Origin: Solidesulfovibrio magneticus str. Maddingley MBC34
GTDB taxonomy: Bacteria; Desulfobacterota; Desulfovibrionia; Desulfovibrionales; Desulfovibrionaceae
DNA: 55,591 nt
Assembly: GCA_000307955.1 (NCBI GenBank)
Contig: ALAO01000073.1
Coordinates: forward strand, 1-55,591
Direction of reading: 5' to 3'
Position numbers and translations under genes: made by a program. This document shows positions 26,487 through 34,651 of the stretch, piece by piece. Position 1 is the first letter of the stretch; each line of letters opens with the position of its first letter. The notes under the pieces were generated by a model. The model worked only from the letters and a program-made list of their open reading frames with translations, did not search any database and was not told the DNA's origin.

Positions 26487-27455
26487 ATGAATCCCCCTGA
26501 CAAGATCGTTTTGGAACATGCCGGCGCCCTTGGCGATTTTTTCCTGGCTTGGCCGGTTTTTCTATCGGTCGTCCGGCATTTTCCCGGTGTTGCGGCCTTT
26601 GTCGCCGTCCGTCCGTCCCTGGCCGGCTATCTCGCGCCTCTGGCCGCGCCCTGCCCGCCCCCGCTGCGCCGAACCCTCGACCTACGTTTCGCCGCTTCGG
26701 TCTGGCCTAAGGAACTGGACGACGCCCTGGTGGTCCGGCCCGGCTTGGCCGCCCGGCCGGACCTGCCGGCAAGCGACCGTTTTCTGTTTCTGCCTGGGGT
26801 CGTGCCGGGCAGCCTGGAGAGTCCCCGGGAGTTCTACCGCAAGGCCCTGGAAGCCCACGGCATCCCCTGGGCCGAGGACTGGCGCGAGACCTTTCAAGCC
26901 CTTTTCGGCGGCCATGCCCCGACCACGGACGACGTGCTGCTGTTTCCCGGAGCCGGCCACCCGGACAAATGCTGGCCCCTGGAGCGCCTGGCCGCCTTGG
27001 CGCAAGGGCTGGCCGAACGGGGGCTGCGTCCTGTTTACGTTCTTGGGCCGGCGGAACAGGAACGCGGCCTTGGCCCGGCCGGGTGGAACATGGTGATGCC
27101 GGAGACGGTGGAGGATTTGTCGCGGCTGCTGCGCGCGGCCCGGGCGGTGGTTGGGCCGGACTGCGGCCCCTTGCATCTGGCCGGCCTGCACGGCGTGCCA
27201 GGGGTGGCGGTCTTCGGCCCGACCTCGCCCCGCCAGTGGGGGCCGGCCGGCCTGGACGTCGTGACGGCGGGGATGGCCTGCGCGCCGTGCACGGCCATGA
27301 CGTCCGGCGATTTCGCCGCCGCCTGCCCGCGCCCCCTGCCCTGCCTGGCGGATGTCAGCCAAGAGATTGTTTTGAAACGGCTTGTCGCTCTTGCGAGGAA
27401 AATGCCTGTTGCCGACCCAGAGCCGGATCAGCCGGCAACGGCAACGGGCAGGTAG
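26487..27455 (+). CDS. Glycosyltransferase family 9 (heptosyltransferase-like)
   Basis: A 322-residue GT-B protein of the ADP-heptose:LPS heptosyltransferase family. The N-terminal HAGALGDFFLAWPVF resembles the acceptor-domain start of the family. The C-terminal donor site has LFPGAGHPDKCWPLERL, then GPDCGPLHLAGLHGVPGVAVFGPTSPRQWGP. It probably adds a heptose or related sugar to lipopolysaccharide core on the inner face of the inner membrane. The 3' end overlaps the convergent tsaC gene by 28 nt. AAGGG precedes the ATG. Confidence 0.88.
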   Translation: MNPPDKIVLEHAGALGDFFLAWPVFLSVVRHFPGVAAFVAVRPSLAGYLAPLAAPCPPPLRRTLDLRFAASVWPKELDDALVVRPGLAARPDLPASDRFLFLPGVVPGSLESPREFYRKALEAHGIPWAEDWRETFQALFGGHAPTTDDVLLFPGAGHPDKCWPLERLAALAQGLAERGLRPVYVLGPAEQERGLGPAGWNMVMPETVEDLSRLLRAARAVVGPDCGPLHLAGLHGVPGVAVFGPTSPRQWGPAGLDVVTAGMACAPCTAMTSGDFAAACPRPLPCLADVSQEIVLKRLVALARKMPVADPEPDQPATATGR

Positions 27456-28072
27456 CCGGCCGCCTCCAGGGCGGTTAAGGGCGTTGCGCCCTGGCGGAAG
27501 ATGGTCAGCCGCTTGCCGCCGGCCAGTCCAGCTACGGTTGAGGCCGGGCCGCCGGCCGGGGAAGCGCCGGCTATCAGCACCGCGTCCACGGCAGCCGTCA
27601 CATGCTGGTCCAGTTCCTCGGGCGTGGCGGCGGGCGGGCCGCCGCTGACGTTGGCGCTGGTCGCCACCAGCGCCCCGCCGGCCAGCCGGCACAGGGCCGC
27701 CGCTGTTTCGTGGGGCGTAAAACGCACCGACACCCGGCCGTTGGCGTCCTTGACCAGCCCGGGCAGGGCCTGCCGGCACGGAACCACCAAGGACAACGGG
27801 CCGGGCCAGAAAAGCGCGGCCAGTTCGCCGAAATCGGCTCCAAGCGGCCCGGCGGCGAAGCCCGGCGGCACGACCGCGTCCAGTTGGGCCAGCTCGCCGA
27901 CCAGAAGCGGCAAGGGCTTGTGGGAGGGCCGTCCCTTGATGGCCACGATGCGCTCCAGGGCGTCAGCGTTGTCCGCCAGCGCACCCAGGGCGAAATAGGT
28001 TTCCGTGGGATAGACCACGCAGCCGCCGGCGCGCAGGATGGCTGCCGCCCGGGCCAGGGATGTCGTGAGCAT
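27428..28072 (-). CDS. tsaC: Threonylcarbamoyl-AMP synthase (Sua5/YrdC/TsaC family)
   Basis: Makes threonylcarbamoyl-AMP from threonine, bicarbonate and ATP, the first step of t6A tRNA modification; TsaD at 9782-10897 uses the product. Motifs: VVYPTETYFALGALA, IKGRPSHKPLPLLV and ALVATSANVSGGP. The ATG at 28072 gives 214 residues, a YrdC domain without a full Sua5 C-terminal domain. The last 28 nt overlap the end of the convergent GT9 gene. Confidence 0.93.
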   Translation of the reverse strand: MLTTSLARAAAILRAGGCVVYPTETYFALGALADNADALERIVAIKGRPSHKPLPLLVGELAQLDAVVPPGFAAGPLGADFGELAALFWPGPLSLVVPCRQALPGLVKDANGRVSVRFTPHETAAALCRLAGGALVATSANVSGGPPAATPEELDQHVTAAVDAVLIAGASPAGGPASTVAGLAGGKRLTIFRQGATPLTALEAAGYLPVAVAG

Positions 28073-28199
28073 GGATGCGCCGCCTGAAGTGTTTGCCGCG
28101 TCCCGGAGCGCCGGGCAGGCGGCAATTGGACTTGCCGCCCCGGACGGGCTATGGGCCAAGGCAACCTAGCACCAATGTCCCCAAGGGAAAAGGACCGCC

Positions 28200-29882
28200 A
28201 TGCCCATCGATCCGCGCCGCCCCGCCCTGCCGCGACTCCCCGTCCCTTCTCCCCATTTTTTACCGGCCGTCCTGGACGCCCTGCCCTTTTGGGCCCTGAC
28301 CACCGAACAAAAAGAATTGCGCCGCTCCCTGGCCGGCCTGCTCCTGGCCCAGGGGCCGGGCCAGCCCGACTGCGCCGCCGCCGCCAAGGGGCTTATCGCC
28401 TACGCCGTCCAGCGCGACCCCTTTGACCGGGAGTCCCTGGCCCTGGCCGCGCAAACCCAAGCCGCCGACCCGTTCTTGCCGGCCAAGGCGGCGGCCGTGA
28501 CCGGCCTGCTCGCCGCGCTGCCGAACCTCGACGACGACGAGGTCTCCTACGCGGCCATCGCCGCCAGCGGTGATCAAGAACTCCTCATCCGCTATCTGGA
28601 GATCGCCGCCCGCGACAACGCCGCCGGCCTGGCCCGCCTGGCCCCGGCCTTCCCCGCCCTGTGTCGCCTGCCCGACGCTGACCAGGCCAGCGCGCTCCTG
28701 GCCGGCTTTGCCCCGGTCGTGCCGCCGCCGCTTTTTGCCCGCCTGGAGGCCGAATTCGCCTTGTTGCGACGCCCGCCCGAGGCCGCCCTGGAAAAGCTTC
28801 TCGCCCTAGACGCCGAGACCTGGGGACTGTTTGCCCTGGTCGGCGCCTCCCACTGCCTGGAACGCCTCGGCGACAGGCCGGCTGCCCTGGCCGCCTGTCT
28901 GGCCGCCAGGCGCGTCCTGACCCAGCACGTCAACCTCACGCTTCGGGCCTTCGAGCTGTCGCGCAGGCGCGAAACGCCGCCCCCGGCCCGGGCCGGCGAG
29001 GCAGCGGTGTGTCTGTATTCCATGAACAAGGAGGTGCTTTTTAGGGAGTGCCTGACCCACCTGGCCGCTACCGACCTTGGCGAGGCACTGGTCGCGGTCC
29101 TGGACAACGGCTCCACGGACGGCACCGCAGCCATGCTCGAAGCCATGGCCGACCGTTTTCCGGCCGGCCGATTCGTCATCGTGCGGCTGCCGGTCAACAT
29201 CGGCGCGCCCGGGGCGCGCAATTGGCTCCTGTCCGTGCCCGAGGTGGCGGCCTGCGAACATGTCGCCTTTCTCGACGACGACGCCTTTCCCGAGGGCGAC
29301 TGGCTCTCGCGCCTGCTGGCCACGGCCCGGGAGCATCCCCAGGCCGGGGCGGTCGGTTGTTCCATCACCGACTGCCAGCCGCCGCGCGACCACCAGTCGG
29401 CCGACTTCAATCTTTTCCCGCCGCAAATGGGCAAGCCGGCCATGGCCGAGGCCAAGGAGCGGCTTTTTGTCTGCGAACCCTGCCGGGGCGCGGCCGACCT
29501 CGGGCTTTTCGCCTACGTCCGTCCCTGCCTGTCGGTGTCAGGCTGCTGCCACCTGCTGTCGCGGCAAGCCATCAAGGCGGCCGGCCCTTTCGACATCCGC
29601 TTCAACCCCACCCAGTTCGACGATCTGGAGCGCGACATCCGCTCGTTTTTGGCCGGCTTCCCCAGCGTCTACGACGGAACCGTGCGGGTGCGCCACAAAC
29701 AGGGATCAAGCCTAGCCCTGGCCCAGACCCAGGCCCAGGTGAGCCAGGTGCTCGGCAACAAGATCAAGCTCGAATACTGCGTGTCCGACGCCGACGCCGA
29801 CCGGCTGTGGCGCGACAATCTGGCCCTGCTGGGGCGTGATTTAAAGGTAAAGGCGGCTGCCGTGGAGGCGCTTGGGGCGTAG
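28200..29882 (+). CDS. Glycosyltransferase family 2 with long N-terminal region
   Basis: A 560-residue protein. Residues 1-255 are an Ala/Leu-rich helical region with repeat-like helices that I do not recognise. The GT2 GT-A domain starts near 263 (AAVCLYSMNKEVLFRECL), with VLDNGSTDGT near 300, the metal-binding LDDDAFP near 357 and a later acceptor region (SGCCHLLSRQAI). Cytoplasmic by composition. It probably builds an O-antigen, exopolysaccharide or protein glycan; acceptor unknown. The ATG has AAGGA 6 nt before it. It is followed by a GC-rich hairpin repeat. Confidence 0.85.
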   Translation: MPIDPRRPALPRLPVPSPHFLPAVLDALPFWALTTEQKELRRSLAGLLLAQGPGQPDCAAAAKGLIAYAVQRDPFDRESLALAAQTQAADPFLPAKAAAVTGLLAALPNLDDDEVSYAAIAASGDQELLIRYLEIAARDNAAGLARLAPAFPALCRLPDADQASALLAGFAPVVPPPLFARLEAEFALLRRPPEAALEKLLALDAETWGLFALVGASHCLERLGDRPAALAACLAARRVLTQHVNLTLRAFELSRRRETPPPARAGEAAVCLYSMNKEVLFRECLTHLAATDLGEALVAVLDNGSTDGTAAMLEAMADRFPAGRFVIVRLPVNIGAPGARNWLLSVPEVAACEHVAFLDDDAFPEGDWLSRLLATAREHPQAGAVGCSITDCQPPRDHQSADFNLFPPQMGKPAMAEAKERLFVCEPCRGAADLGLFAYVRPCLSVSGCCHLLSRQAIKAAGPFDIRFNPTQFDDLERDIRSFLAGFPSVYDGTVRVRHKQGSSLALAQTQAQVSQVLGNKIKLEYCVSDADADRLWRDNLALLGRDLKVKAAAVEALGA

Positions 29883-29891
29883 GTAATCATC

Positions 29892-29940
29892 GGGGCTCTG
29901 CCCCGCGCCCCGCCGGGGGGATGATCCCCCCGGACCCCTC
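29892..29940. repeat. Dispersed GC-rich hairpin repeat, copy 1
   Basis: A small hairpin (GGGGC, 3-nt loop, GCCCC, 29892-29904) is followed by a larger one with 10-nt perfect arms (29913-29922 and 29924-29933, CCGGGGGGAT type) and then GACCCC. The same two-hairpin layout recurs at 55411-55456. It lies between two convergent genes and may also end transcription from both sides. Confidence 0.65.
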
Positions 29941-29956
29941 ATTTATGGGAGAACGA

Positions 29957-31102
29957 TCAATCCAGGGTCTGCCGGTAGCGCTTGACCCCGATCCCCACCG
30001 ACACGAGCAGGAAAAGCCCGATGGGCCACATGTGCGGCACGATGTCCACAAACGTGTTGCCCTTGAGCACGATGCCTCGCACCACCCGCAGGTAATGGGT
30101 CAGCGGCAAGGCCGAACCCAGCCACTGGGCCCACTGGGGCATGCCCTGAAAAGGGAACATGAAGCCGGACAACAGGATCGAGGGCAGGAAGAAGAAAAAC
30201 GACATCTGCACGGCCTGCAACTGGTTCTGGGCGATGGTGGAAAAGGTGATGCCCACGCCCAGATTGGCCGCGATGAAGGGAAATGAGACCAAGAATAAAA
30301 GCGGCAGGCTGCCCACGAACGGCACGGCGAAGAGCAGCTTGGCCGCCAGCACGATCAGCATCATCTGGACGTACCCAACCACAATATAGGGCAAGATCTT
30401 GCCGAGCAGCACTTCCGTGGGCCGCACCGGGGTGATGAGCAGGTTTTCCATGGTGCCCCGCTCCCGTTCGCGGGTGATAGCCAGCGAGGTGATGATGACG
30501 AGCGTCATGGTCAGCACCACGCCCATGAGTCCGGGCACGATGTTGTACTGGGTCACGGCCTCGGGGTTGTAGCGGGCGTGCAGACGCAGATCGACCGGGC
30601 CGTCCTTGGCCCGCAGGGACAGCAACGGGCCGGTGAGGTCGCGGTTGAAGGCGTCGGTGGCCGCCTGGCGGATGGCGGCCACGGCGTTGGAGGTGGCGGC
30701 CGGATCGGTGGCGTCGGCTTCGAGCAAAGCCACCGGACGCACGCCCCGGACCAGATCGCGGCCGAAGTTTTGGGGAATGGTCAGGACGAACTGGATGCGG
30801 CCCAGGCGCAACAGTTCGTCGGCCTCGGCTTCGGAAGCAATTTCCTTGGTGAACTTGAAATAGTCGCTGTTTTTCATGGCCGCGGCCATGTCCCGGGAAA
30901 AGACCGAGCGGTCGTTGTCCAGGATGGCCGTGGGGAGCTGTTTGGGGTCGGAGTTGATGGCAAAGCCAAACAGGATAAGCTGCAACAGCGGAATCCCGAC
31001 CATCATGGCAAAAGTCAGGCGATCCCGGCGCATCTGGGTGAATTCCTTGGACACCATGGCCCCGAAACGGGCCGGGGAAAAACCGAGGAAGCCGGCCATC
31101 AC
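29957..31102 (-). CDS. ABC-2 type export permease
   Basis: A 381-residue inner-membrane permease of the ABC-2/YhhJ-YbhR type. One N-terminal membrane helix (LTFAMMVGIPLLQLILFGFAI), a large periplasmic domain of about 150 residues, then five more helices in the C-terminal half, with the ABC-2 signature TRERERGTMENLLITPVRP between them. With the upstream ATPase and HlyD-like adaptor it should export a hydrophobic compound or lipid. Its ATG overlaps the ATPase stop by 4 nt. Related loci usually encode two permeases; only one is present, so a homodimer is implied. Confidence 0.9.
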   Translation of the reverse strand: MMAGFLGFSPARFGAMVSKEFTQMRRDRLTFAMMVGIPLLQLILFGFAINSDPKQLPTAILDNDRSVFSRDMAAAMKNSDYFKFTKEIASEAEADELLRLGRIQFVLTIPQNFGRDLVRGVRPVALLEADATDPAATSNAVAAIRQAATDAFNRDLTGPLLSLRAKDGPVDLRLHARYNPEAVTQYNIVPGLMGVVLTMTLVIITSLAITRERERGTMENLLITPVRPTEVLLGKILPYIVVGYVQMMLIVLAAKLLFAVPFVGSLPLLFLVSFPFIAANLGVGITFSTIAQNQLQAVQMSFFFFLPSILLSGFMFPFQGMPQWAQWLGSALPLTHYLRVVRGIVLKGNTFVDIVPHMWPIGLFLLVSVGIGVKRYRQTLD

Positions 31103-32022
31103 GACACCGCCTTGCGCATGAGGCTGATGAAGACCTCTTCGAGGTTGGAGGCAATGCGCCGCAGGGTCAGCGGCGGCGCGGCGTAGGGGGCGAGGCTTTT
31201 GGCCAGGGCGTCGCCGTCGCGGCCGCTGACGTGGAGCGTCACGCCAAAGGCCACCACCTGCTCCACCCCGGGCAGGCTGCGCAGCTTGTCGATGAAGCCG
31301 TAGAGGTCTGGGCCGCTTATTTCGTAGGTGAAAAGCCCTTCCTGAGCCACGATCTCGCTCACCGTGCCGGTGGCCAGCAAGTGGCCGTAGGCGATGTAGG
31401 CCAGCCGGTGGCAGCGCTCGGCCTCGTCCATGTAGTGGGTGGAGATAAGGGCGGTAATGCCCTCGCCGGCCAGTTTGTGGACCTCGTCCCAGAAATCCCG
31501 CCGGGCCATGGGATCGACCCCGGCCGTGGGTTCGTCCAGGAGCAGCAGGCGCGGTGCGTGGATCATGCAGGCGGCCAGGGCCAGGCGCTGTTTCCAGCCG
31601 CCCGAGAGCGTGCCGGCCAGTTGGTCGCGAAACCGGCCCAGGTTCATGCGTTCGATGGAACGGGCAACCCCGGCCTCCCGGTCGGCCACGGCGTACATGC
31701 GGGCGATGAAATCGAGGTTTTCCCGCACGGTCATGTCTTCATAAAGGGAAAACTTCTGGGACATGTAGCCCACATGGGGCTTAATGAGCTCGGCCTGCTC
31801 CCGCACGTCGAAGCCCAGGCAGGTGCCGTGGCCGTCGTCGGGACGCAGCAACCCGCACAACATGCGAATAAACGTGGTCTTGCCCGAGCCGTTGGGGCCG
31901 AGAAAGCCGTAGATCTCGCCCCTGTTCACCCGCATGTCGATGTGATCAACCACGGTCTTGCGGCCAAAAATCTTGGTCAGCCCGGTCACGTCGATGACGG
32001 CTTGGCCCCCTTGGGCGTTCAC
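31099..32022 (-). CDS. ABC transporter ATP-binding protein
   Basis: A 307-residue single ABC ATPase. Walker A GPNGSGKT is at 42-49, the Q-loop near MSQKFSLYE (88-96), the signature LSGGW at 139-143 and Walker B LLLDEP at 160-165, with the switch histidine in STHYMDEAE. The C-terminal extension of about 80 residues is typical of DrrA/CcmA-type exporters. It energises the ABC-2 permease encoded next. It overlaps both neighbours by 4 nt (ATGA), so it is translationally coupled. Confidence 0.94.
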   Translation of the reverse strand: MNAQGGQAVIDVTGLTKIFGRKTVVDHIDMRVNRGEIYGFLGPNGSGKTTFIRMLCGLLRPDDGHGTCLGFDVREQAELIKPHVGYMSQKFSLYEDMTVRENLDFIARMYAVADREAGVARSIERMNLGRFRDQLAGTLSGGWKQRLALAACMIHAPRLLLLDEPTAGVDPMARRDFWDEVHKLAGEGITALISTHYMDEAERCHRLAYIAYGHLLATGTVSEIVAQEGLFTYEISGPDLYGFIDKLRSLPGVEQVVAFGVTLHVSGRDGDALAKSLAPYAAPPLTLRRIASNLEEVFISLMRKAVS

Positions 32023-32999
32023 GGCTTGGCTCCTGAACCGGCCGGCTCCAGATACACGTCGATGGGCAGTCCCGGATGCAGGCGCGGCGCGACGGCGGGA
32101 TCAAAGGACGCCTCCACCATGACCACGAGCTTTTCCCGGAAACCCTGGCTGTAGATGACCGGCGGGGTGTATTCCACCTTGGGCGCGATGTAGCTGACGG
32201 CGGCCGTCACCGCCTCGCCGCCGCCGTCCCAGGCCACACGGACGGGCTGGCCGGGCTTAAGGCTCCCGGCCACGGCCTCGGGCACGAAAAACCGGGCCTT
32301 GACGTTGGCGTCGGGCAGCAGCACCACCACCGGGCTGCCGGCCGCCGTCCACTCGCCCCGGTAGTGGAGCAGATCGTAGACCAGCCCCCCGACCAGGGCG
32401 GACTGGCGCATCTGGTCGAGGTTCCACTGCGCCTGGGCCACCATGGCCCGGGCCGCGTCCACGGCGTCGGCCGCCGCCCGGATCTGGTCGATGCGGCTGG
32501 GCAGCTTGCCCGTGGCCAGCTTGGCCTCCAGCTCCTGGACCTGTTGCTTGTCGCGGGTGTGGGTGGTGCGCGAGGTGTCGAGCTCTTCCTGGGCGATGAC
32601 CGCGCTGCCGTAGAGCTTGATGCGGCGGTCGTATTCCAGCCGGGACAACTCGCGGGCCGCCTGAGCCCGGCCCAGGTCGGCCTCGATCTGGGCGATTTCC
32701 TCGGGCCGCAGCCCCTTCTTGCGGTCGTCCAGGGTGGCTTCGGCCTGGCGCAGATCGGCCTGGGCCTGGGCCAGAGCGGCTGCCTCGAAAGCATGTTCCA
32801 GCACGTAGAGCGGTTGGCTCGGGGTTACCCGCTGACCGCGTGATACGGCCAACTCGTCGAGCCGGCCGCCTATCTTGCCGGCCACGTACACGAATTCGCC
32901 TTCGACATACCCCTGATAGCTTGTCTGGCCGTCGGGCTTGCAGCCGCCAAGGGCGCAAACGGCCAGCAGGCACAGCGCAGCGCGGATAAACGTTCTCAT
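32019..32999 (-). CDS. HlyD-type membrane fusion lipoprotein (YbhG-like)
   Basis: A 326-residue periplasmic adaptor. The lipobox LGGC near residue 20 suggests lipid anchoring. The biotinyl-lipoyl-like half (GYVEGEFVYVAGKIGGRLDELAVSRGQRV), a long alpha-helical hairpin (about 70-190) and the second lipoyl half with beta-barrel region follow. Family members bridge an ABC-2 exporter to an outer membrane TolC channel. No TolC-type gene is in the window. Overlaps of 4 nt occur with TetR upstream and the ATPase downstream. Confidence 0.9.
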   Translation of the reverse strand: MRTFIRAALCLLAVCALGGCKPDGQTSYQGYVEGEFVYVAGKIGGRLDELAVSRGQRVTPSQPLYVLEHAFEAAALAQAQADLRQAEATLDDRKKGLRPEEIAQIEADLGRAQAARELSRLEYDRRIKLYGSAVIAQEELDTSRTTHTRDKQQVQELEAKLATGKLPSRIDQIRAAADAVDAARAMVAQAQWNLDQMRQSALVGGLVYDLLHYRGEWTAAGSPVVVLLPDANVKARFFVPEAVAGSLKPGQPVRVAWDGGGEAVTAAVSYIAPKVEYTPPVIYSQGFREKLVVMVEASFDPAVAPRLHPGLPIDVYLEPAGSGAKP

Positions 33000-33631
33000 G
33001 CCCCGCCCTCCTTGGGCTCGGCGGCCAGGCCCCTGGACAGCACGTCAGCCAAGAACGCGCCCATTTCCCCAACCGGCATGTCCGTACGCATCCCCATGGC
33101 CTGGGCCACTTGGGCAAAACGCCGCCGCAACGGCTCGGACAGGCTGTAGACGATCATGCCGCCCACCAGCGTCAGATGCACGAAAACCGGCTCGGCCGGC
33201 CGCAACAGCCCTGCCTCCTGCCCCCGGGCCAAAATGCCCCGGGTGACGCCGAAGATGCGGCGAAATTCCATCATGGCCGCCGCCGGCATGTTGGCCCCGC
33301 CCGAAGCCATCTCCAGGGCCATGATGCGCGGCAGCATGGGCAGGCGGGTAAAAAGGCCGGCCAAGGCCTCGGCCAAGGCGGCCAGGGAAGCTCCCGGAGC
33401 CAGTCCCGGCGCGGCCGCCTGCTCCACCGCTCCGGCCACCTGGCTAAACAGTCGCAGCATCACGGCTTCGTAGAGCTTTTCCTTGTTACCCACATGATAA
33501 TACAGGCCGGCCTTGTTGACGCCGGCCCGTTTGGCGATGGCCTCGACCTTGGCTCCGGCGAACCCCTGGCCGGCGAACTCCTCGGCGGCGGCGTCGAGGA
33601 TGCGCGAGGCGATGTCCGGGGGTGTTTCCAT
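32996..33631 (-). CDS. TetR family transcriptional repressor of the export operon
   Basis: A 211-residue regulator. The N-terminal TetR helix-turn-helix is clear: IASRILDAAAEEFAGQGFAGAKVEAIAKRAGV then KAGLYYHVGNKEKLYEAV at about residues 7-56. The C-terminal ligand domain is of the larger CecR/YbiH-like type that often heads ybhGFSR-like export operons. It is the first gene of its own operon and overlaps the HlyD gene by 4 nt. A palindrome covering its -10 region suggests autorepression relieved by the exported compound or a related ligand. Confidence 0.93.
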   Translation of the reverse strand: METPPDIASRILDAAAEEFAGQGFAGAKVEAIAKRAGVNKAGLYYHVGNKEKLYEAVMLRLFSQVAGAVEQAAAPGLAPGASLAALAEALAGLFTRLPMLPRIMALEMASGGANMPAAAMMEFRRIFGVTRGILARGQEAGLLRPAEPVFVHLTLVGGMIVYSLSEPLRRRFAQVAQAMGMRTDMPVGEMGAFLADVLSRGLAAEPKEGGA

Positions 33632-33654
33632 GGCGCGCTCCGATTCAACCGTTT

Positions 33655-33676
33655 GGTTTAAAATTTTGTTTAAACC
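33655..33676. promoter_or_regulatory. Palindromic operator, probable TetR binding site
   Basis: Perfect 8-nt arms GGTTTAAA (33655-33662) and TTTAAACC (33669-33676) surround a 6-nt AT centre, 24 nt before the TetR start codon. It covers the -10 hexamer and predicted transcription start of the tetR promoter, the usual place for autorepression. Partial outer repeats (GTTTGG at 33651-33656, CCAAAC at 33684-33689) could extend the site. Confidence 0.72.
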
Positions 33677-33695
33677 GGAACGTCCAAACCGTCAA
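33667..33695 (-). promoter_or_regulatory. Candidate promoter of the tetR export operon
   Basis: Minus strand: -35 TTGACG (33695-33690), 17-nt spacer, -10 TAAACA (33672-33667), predicted start near 33660. The -10 lies inside the palindromic operator. Confidence 0.5.
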
Positions 33696-33702
33696 GGAGA
33701 AC

Positions 33703-33729
33703 ATGAACGCCGCTTCCCATTTGGATTAA
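33703..33729 (+). CDS. Possible 8-codon leader ORF before mlaE
   Basis: ATG at 33703 opens a frame of eight codons (MNAASHLD) ending in TAA, preceded by a strong AAGGAG only 3 nt away. It lies between the tetR promoter and mlaE, 38 bp ahead of the mlaE start, and its stop falls in a small inverted repeat (GGATTA at 33723-33728, TAATCC at 33737-33742). It may be a leader peptide, a relic or chance. Confidence 0.25.
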   Translation: MNAASHLD

Positions 33730-33767
33730 AGCAGTGTAATCCGTGAGCCGGCCAGGGGGAGACAACC

Positions 33768-34598
33768 ATGCCCCGGCCCAAGGCGACCATGACCCAGACC
33801 GCCCTTTCATTGCTTTTATCCCCCGCCACGGCCGTGGGCCGCGTCACCCTGCACTTCGTGGCCGAGCTTGGCGGGCTGTTCCTGTTCACGCTCCAGGGGC
33901 TTTGGCGCATCTTCGTCCCGGCCCCGTCCTGGCCCAAGATCGTGCAGCAGGTCTATTTCATCGGCGTCAAGTCGATCTTCGTCATCGCGCTCATCGGGCT
34001 TTTCACGGGCATGGTGCTCGGGCTTCAGGGCTATTACACCCTGGTCAAGTTCGGCAGCGAGGGACTTCTCGGCGCAGCCGTGGCCCTGTCCATCATCCGC
34101 GAGCTCGGGCCGGTCCTGACCGCCATCATGATCACCGGCCGGGCCGGCTCGTCCATGGCGGCGGAACTGGGCATCATGCGCATTTCCGAGCAGATCGACG
34201 CCCTGTCCACCATGGACATCAACCCGATGCGGTTCCTGGTGGCCCCCAGGCTGGCCGCGTCGCTCATCTGCTTTCCCCTGCTGACGGCCATTTTCGACGT
34301 GGTCGGCATCCTGGGCGGCTATCTTTCGGGCTGCGTGCTCCTGGGCATCAATCCGGGCGTGTATTTCGACCGCATCGACGCAACGGTGGAGCTGGCCGAC
34401 GTGACCGGCGGATTCGTCAAATCCGTGGTCTTCGCCCTGCTCGTGGCCGCCATTTGTTGCTATGAAGGCTATTTCACCCACGCCCGCCAGGGCGGTTTCG
34501 GGGCCAAGGGCGTGAGCCTGGCCACCACCTCGGCGGTGGTCCTGTCGTGCGTGGTCATCCTGGTCGCGGACTATGTCCTGACCTCGTTTTTGCTGTAG
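33768..34598 (+). CDS. mlaE: MlaE-type phospholipid transport permease
   Basis: Inner-membrane permease of the Mla pathway, which moves phospholipid between inner and outer membranes. The 276-residue sequence shows the MlaE family core: IVQQVYFIGVKSIFVIALIG, GMVLGLQGYYTLVKFG, SIIRELGPVLTAIMITGRAGSS then the EQIDALSTMDINPMRFLVAPR coupling-helix region, and five or so membrane helices. GGGGGAG precedes the ATG. The gene heads the mlaE-D-C-A series, yet no mlaF ATPase gene is adjacent. Confidence 0.95.
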   Translation: MPRPKATMTQTALSLLLSPATAVGRVTLHFVAELGGLFLFTLQGLWRIFVPAPSWPKIVQQVYFIGVKSIFVIALIGLFTGMVLGLQGYYTLVKFGSEGLLGAAVALSIIRELGPVLTAIMITGRAGSSMAAELGIMRISEQIDALSTMDINPMRFLVAPRLAASLICFPLLTAIFDVVGILGGYLSGCVLLGINPGVYFDRIDATVELADVTGGFVKSVVFALLVAAICCYEGYFTHARQGGFGAKGVSLATTSAVVLSCVVILVADYVLTSFLL

Positions 34599-34651
34599 AA
34601 AGGGGCCGGCGTGTTGCATCCCGGACGCGTTGGCCGTAAAAGGCCGGTTGC

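Noticed and set aside
31099-32022. The ABC ATPase as the missing MlaF
   Set aside because: It has the C-terminal extension of DrrA-type exporters, is coupled to an ABC-2 permease and HlyD protein, and is on the opposite strand from mlaE.
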